A stretch of 8,524 nt of DNA, taken from the NCBI GenBank assembly GCA_025355395.1, contig JANXZT010000184.1:1-8524 (forward strand), given 5' to 3'. The notes beneath the pieces are model-generated. The model saw only the letters and a list, made by a program, of their open reading frames with translations, was not told the origin of the DNA and did no database searches. The translations under genes and the position numbers were made by a program. The stretch's first letter is position 1; each line of letters opens with the position of its first letter. This stretch comes from Betaproteobacteria bacterium (GTDB lineage: Bacteria; Pseudomonadota; Gammaproteobacteria; Burkholderiales; Casimicrobiaceae). This document shows, one piece after another, positions 5,957-8,524 of this stretch.

Positions 5957-6853
5957 ATGCGCGGTTTGCTCCCACTCTTGATGGCCACCCTGCTGCTTTG
6001 TAGCCCGAGCGCTCGTGCGCAGACCATTGTCCACAATGACGAAAATCTGGCCTCCGATCGCCCGGAGGCGTGGGCGATGAAATATTTCGTCGCTTCCACC
6101 CTGATGACCGCGTTCGGAGAGACGCCGGCGCTGGCTGCCGGGCGCTGGAGTGTCGCGTTGGACCTGGGCCATATCCCCAGGCTGAGCGAGGCGCAGCAGC
6201 GCGTCGGCTTCAACGGAGTCAAGTCCGAAGACCTCGACAAGTCGCCGGTATTCGGAAGGATGCGGTTCATGTTGGGTCTACCTGGGCGCTGGGTCGCGGA
6301 ACTCGGCTATACGCCGCCGCTATCGATCAACGGCACGCAGCCGCGCGATCTCGTCGCGATCGCGATCGGGCGCCGCGTATTCGAGCGCGATCGCTTCACA
6401 CTGTCGGTGCGGGCCTTCGGCCAGCACGGCCATGCACGGGGCGACATCACCTGTTCGGCGAGACTTGCCGGCGTCCTGGACCGCCAACAGAACCCGTTCG
6501 GATGCCAGGCGCCATCCAATGACCATTTCACGCTGAATTATTACGGCATCGAGCTGACGTCCGGATGGACTGCAGCGTCCTGGCACGCGCATGCCAGTGT
6601 TGGCGCGGCGCGCACCGAACTTGCGGTTCAGGTCGACGCGCTCACGTTTGACGTGCGCGACCGTTCGCGCCTCGTGGCCCGCGGCGTAATGCCATTCGCC
6701 ACAATTGGCGCAAGCCGGGACCTGGGCGCCCACTGGAATCTGGGTGTGGAAGTCCTCCACGTCCCGCTAGACGTGCAGCGCGAGTCGGGCGCTCCGCGTG
6801 AAAGCGATCCGCTGACAAGTCTGCGGCTGCAACTGCTCTATCGATTCGATTGA
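5957..6853 (+). CDS. Probable outer-membrane beta-barrel protein of unknown function
   Basis: From the ATG at 5957 the protein has 298 residues and opens with a textbook Sec signal peptide (MRGLLPLLMATLLLCSPSARA, cleavage before Gln22). The mature part is rich in alternating polar/hydrophobic strands, such as RWSVALDLGHI, RWVAELGYTPPL, RFTLSVRAFGQH and HWNLGVEVLHVPLDV. It ends LRLQLLYRFD, close to the aromatic C-terminal signal used by barrel proteins. Cys166 and Cys183 sit in one predicted loop and could form a disulfide. I cannot name a family, and the strand count is not determined. The start is uncertain: ATG at 5735 has a far better ribosome binding site and is in frame (372 residues), but would bury the signal peptide 74 residues in. 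It is transcribed away from the b561 operon end, apparently alone, and converges on the DUF1501 gene. Confidence 0.72.
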   Translation: MRGLLPLLMATLLLCSPSARAQTIVHNDENLASDRPEAWAMKYFVASTLMTAFGETPALAAGRWSVALDLGHIPRLSEAQQRVGFNGVKSEDLDKSPVFGRMRFMLGLPGRWVAELGYTPPLSINGTQPRDLVAIAIGRRVFERDRFTLSVRAFGQHGHARGDITCSARLAGVLDRQQNPFGCQAPSNDHFTLNYYGIELTSGWTAASWHAHASVGAARTELAVQVDALTFDVRDRSRLVARGVMPFATIGASRDLGAHWNLGVEVLHVPLDVQRESGAPRESDPLTSLRLQLLYRFD

Positions 6854-6959
6854 ACGACAGAAGAAACCCGATGCGACTCCTGGCGCATGGCCCATGACAA
6901 CGCTGGGCGCGCACCTGCGCGTCGCGCTCGTGACCGTCCGCTTTCGCGCACTGCTACGA

Positions 6960-7211
6960 CAGGCCGCAATTGACCGCACTCAGCCTGCCATCTATCGGCA
7001 GAAGCACGACGGGCAGACCGCCAACCCGAACTCGGCGTCATCGAAGCGGATGCAAGCCGACGTGCAGCGCAATGTCAACCAGCAGGCGCACATCAAGCAA
7101 GGCGTGGCCACTGGCAGCCTCACGACCGCTGAGACGGGCATGCTCGAGCGTGGGCAGGCCCGCGTCAACCACAAGGAGGCGGTCGCTGGCGCCAATGGCC
7201 ATGTCGGCCCA
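6960..7211 (+). pseudogene. Fragment of a helical-repeat exported protein (IYRQKHD repeat type)
   Basis: This stretch encodes about one repeat of a protein type I recognise from betaproteobacteria: short helix pairs with QxxRIxQGxxxGxLTxxExxxLExxQxRV spacing. Visible pieces are AIYRQKHDGQTANPNSASSK, MQADVQRNVNQQAHIKQGVA, GSLTTAETGMLERGQARVNH and EAVAGANGHVGP. Normal members start with a signal peptide and carry two or more such repeats. Here there is no signal peptide, the sequence in front loses similarity, and after GHVGP it turns into unrelated residues running into the antisense of the DUF1501 gene. The open frame spans 6894-7355, but only this core looks genuine. I read it as a remnant truncated at both ends, lying between two convergent genes. 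The function of the intact family is not known to me. Confidence 0.6.
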
Positions 7212-7239
7212 GTAGGCGGCGCACCCACCACGCACGCGG

Positions 7240-8421
7240 CTAGACGAGCCCGAGATCCTTTTGCCCGGCACCAGGAAAGACCCTATCGGTCCGCGCGCTG
7301 GTCAGTCCATACATGCGAGCGAACATGCCGGCAAGTACGGCGCGATACTCGTTGAGAATGGGGTAATCCCGGTTTTGGAAAAGCGCTGATTGGGTTAGTG
7401 CAACGTGTTCGCCGGCGATCCGTCCGCCGCGAATGCCGCCACCCAGCACCCAGTAGACGCTGCCATGTCCGTGGTCCGTGCCATGATTGCCGTTTTCGCG
7501 GAATGTGCGGCCAAATTCACTTACGACCACCACCACCGCGTCCCGCCAGCGCGACCCCATGGCGTTGGCGAGGGCAGCAAGACCGCGGCCTAATTCCGCG
7601 AAACGTCCGGCGAGATAGCCCGTGGCGGCCCCCTGCGCGACGTGGGTATCCCAGCCACCCACGTCGACGAAACCGATATCGAAACGCTCCGCCATGAGCT
7701 TGCCGATGCGCTGGGCCTCGAGCTCGAAGCCCTTCGTCGTTATGGCGTTGCGATTGGCCTCCATATCTTCCGCCATCGACTGCAGCACCTGAGTCCGCAC
7801 GCCGAAGCCATCATCCACCTGCGTCTTAAGCGATGTGTGCTGGTACATCTCAGAGATGAGCGCACTTTGACGTTCGTCCACGCCGGGTTTCGATAGCGAA
7901 CGCAGCGCCATATTCGGCACATCTCGGTCACCGCGCAAAACGATCGGCAGCTGGTCAGTGAAAGCGATCGGTTGTGCGCCGCTGAGCTCCGTCAGCAGCC
8001 GGTTGAGAAAGCCGGACTGATAGCCTTGGCTGCTGCCGACCGTCTGCCCCAATTCGACGCTGTCCTGCGTTTCGAAATGGCTGCGCGTCAGGTCATGTGT
8101 GCCGCAGAACGGAACAAACGCCACTTGGCCTCGCGTATACAACGGCAATATCGTGTCGCGAAGCGCCGGATGCAGACCCCAGTTGGCGTCGAGTGTCAGC
8201 GCCGCGTTGGGGTCACTGCCTGGTTTGGCGATGCCGATGCCCGGGCGCACGTCGTAGTAGAACTGGCTGGACACCGGAATCAGAAGATTCGCGGCGTCGT
8301 AGCCCCCACGCAGGAACAGCACAAGCAGCTTGCTTGGTGCGTTGGGCACCGCGTACAGACGCCCGCACGCCGCGGCGAGTGGCATAGCCGCGGTCCACTT
8401 GAGCAGGTCACGTCGCTTCAT
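7240..8421 (-). CDS. DUF1501 family protein with Tat-type signal
   Basis: The 393-residue protein matches the DUF1501 family, which belongs to the alkaline-phosphatase-like fold and is usually paired with DUF1800; its substrate is unknown. The N-terminus MKRRDLLKW has a twin-arginine-type motif followed by a hydrophobic stretch ending near RLYA (residue 24), so export in folded form is likely. Family marks are LFLRGGYDAANLLIP (35-49), GTHDLTRSHFETQDS (107-121), DVGGWDTHVAQG (253-264), VVVSEFGRTFRENG (298-311) and HGTDHGHGSVYWVLGGG (313-329). The Asp and His residues in WDTH and DHGH are plausible metal ligands. Length is normal and no frame break is seen. ATG at 8421 is preceded by GGAG six bases away. 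The gene lies 28 bases downstream of the DUF1800-like end, the usual order for this pair. Confidence 0.92.
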   Translation of the reverse strand: MKRRDLLKWTAAMPLAAACGRLYAVPNAPSKLLVLFLRGGYDAANLLIPVSSQFYYDVRPGIGIAKPGSDPNAALTLDANWGLHPALRDTILPLYTRGQVAFVPFCGTHDLTRSHFETQDSVELGQTVGSSQGYQSGFLNRLLTELSGAQPIAFTDQLPIVLRGDRDVPNMALRSLSKPGVDERQSALISEMYQHTSLKTQVDDGFGVRTQVLQSMAEDMEANRNAITTKGFELEAQRIGKLMAERFDIGFVDVGGWDTHVAQGAATGYLAGRFAELGRGLAALANAMGSRWRDAVVVVVSEFGRTFRENGNHGTDHGHGSVYWVLGGGIRGGRIAGEHVALTQSALFQNRDYPILNEYRAVLAGMFARMYGLTSARTDRVFPGAGQKDLGLV

Positions 8422-8437
8422 TGAGATCTCCGTGTTG

Positions 8438-8453
8438 CCCGTTACCCCGTTAC
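8438..8453. repeat. Tandem 8-base duplication between DUF1800 and DUF1501
   Basis: CCCGTTAC occurs twice in direct succession. On the minus strand the first-read copy contains the TAA stop of the DUF1800-like frame, and the second lies in the short spacer before the DUF1501 ribosome binding site. It looks like a small slippage duplication. Confidence 0.5.
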
Positions 8454-8524
8454 CGGTGCATGAATTCGGGTGACGCGAGGAGGAACAGGTTCCACTCCTG
8501 TGGCGACTACGACGTGCGCCCGGG
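8450..8524 (-). CDS. C-terminal end of a DUF1800-like protein, partial and possibly frame-broken
   Basis: Reading towards the stop at 8450, the frame ends QEWNLFLLASPEFMHR. The LLASPEF-type ending is characteristic of DUF1800 proteins, and DUF1800 genes normally sit directly upstream of DUF1501 genes. In the same frame, however, a TAG occurs at 8509-8507, so the frame is closed only 18 codons upstream. Another frame (giving RAHVVVATG) stays open to the edge, which suggests a frameshift near 8495-8509, either real or a sequence error. Only 75 bases are visible, so the assignment rests mainly on the terminal motif and on gene order. Confidence 0.45.

Noticed and set aside
5656..6270. Minus-strand ORF of 204 codons opposite the start of the barrel gene
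   Set aside because: Its last ~90 codons look mildly protein-like, but I recognise no family. It has no ribosome binding site and most of it is antisense to the barrel gene.
7972..8424. Plus-strand ORF of 150 codons
   Set aside because: It is entirely antisense to the well-supported DUF1501 gene and has no family features.

Overview
The window is GC-rich bacterial chromosome. Several exported envelope proteins with Sec or Tat signals, a lipobox, a likely outer-membrane barrel and a DUF1501/DUF1800 pair point to a Gram-negative proteobacterium. The DUF5648-type protein and the IYRQKHD repeat remnant suggest Betaproteobacteria, perhaps Burkholderiales. That placement is inference from family distribution; there is no rRNA or other marker gene here.

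Layout. (1) 1-1048, minus: an IS630-family transposase. It is read in two frames joined by a -1 shift at an A8 run, and its last codons lie outside the left edge. (2) 1049-1543: about 495 bases without a firm gene, holding one small unrecognised minus-strand ORF (1120-1287) that may be a gene remnant beside the insertion sequence. (3) 1544-2575, plus: an exported protein with a C-terminal DUF5648-like domain. (4) 2829-3425, plus: an exported SRPBCC/START-like lipid-binding protein. (5) 3555-5366, plus: a compact three-gene operon with overlapping ends: cytochrome b561 (YceJ/CybB-like), a periplasmic YceI protein and a YceI-like lipoprotein. A weak terminator candidate follows. (6) 5367-5956: about 590 bases with no supported gene, but with a strong Shine-Dalgarno/ATG pair in frame with the next gene. 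(7) 5957-6853, plus: a probable outer-membrane beta-barrel of unknown role. (8) 6854-7239: a decayed fragment of a helical-repeat protein. (9) 7240-8421, minus: a DUF1501 protein with a Tat-type signal, preceded at the right edge by what looks like the C-terminus of a DUF1800 protein.

The coherent functional unit is the b561-YceI-YceI lipoprotein operon. A membrane dihaem cytochrome, a periplasmic lipocalin-like isoprenoid binder and an outer-membrane-anchored relative could together handle quinone-like lipids or electrons across the envelope. The SRPBCC protein just upstream has a related lipid-pocket fold, but a 129-base gap with a hairpin separates it. I see no CRISPR array, tRNA, rRNA, toxin-antitoxin module or defence system. 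The points most worth a second look are the transposase frameshift signal, the doubled YceI arrangement and the start-site conflict of the barrel gene. Nothing here is clearly a new system.
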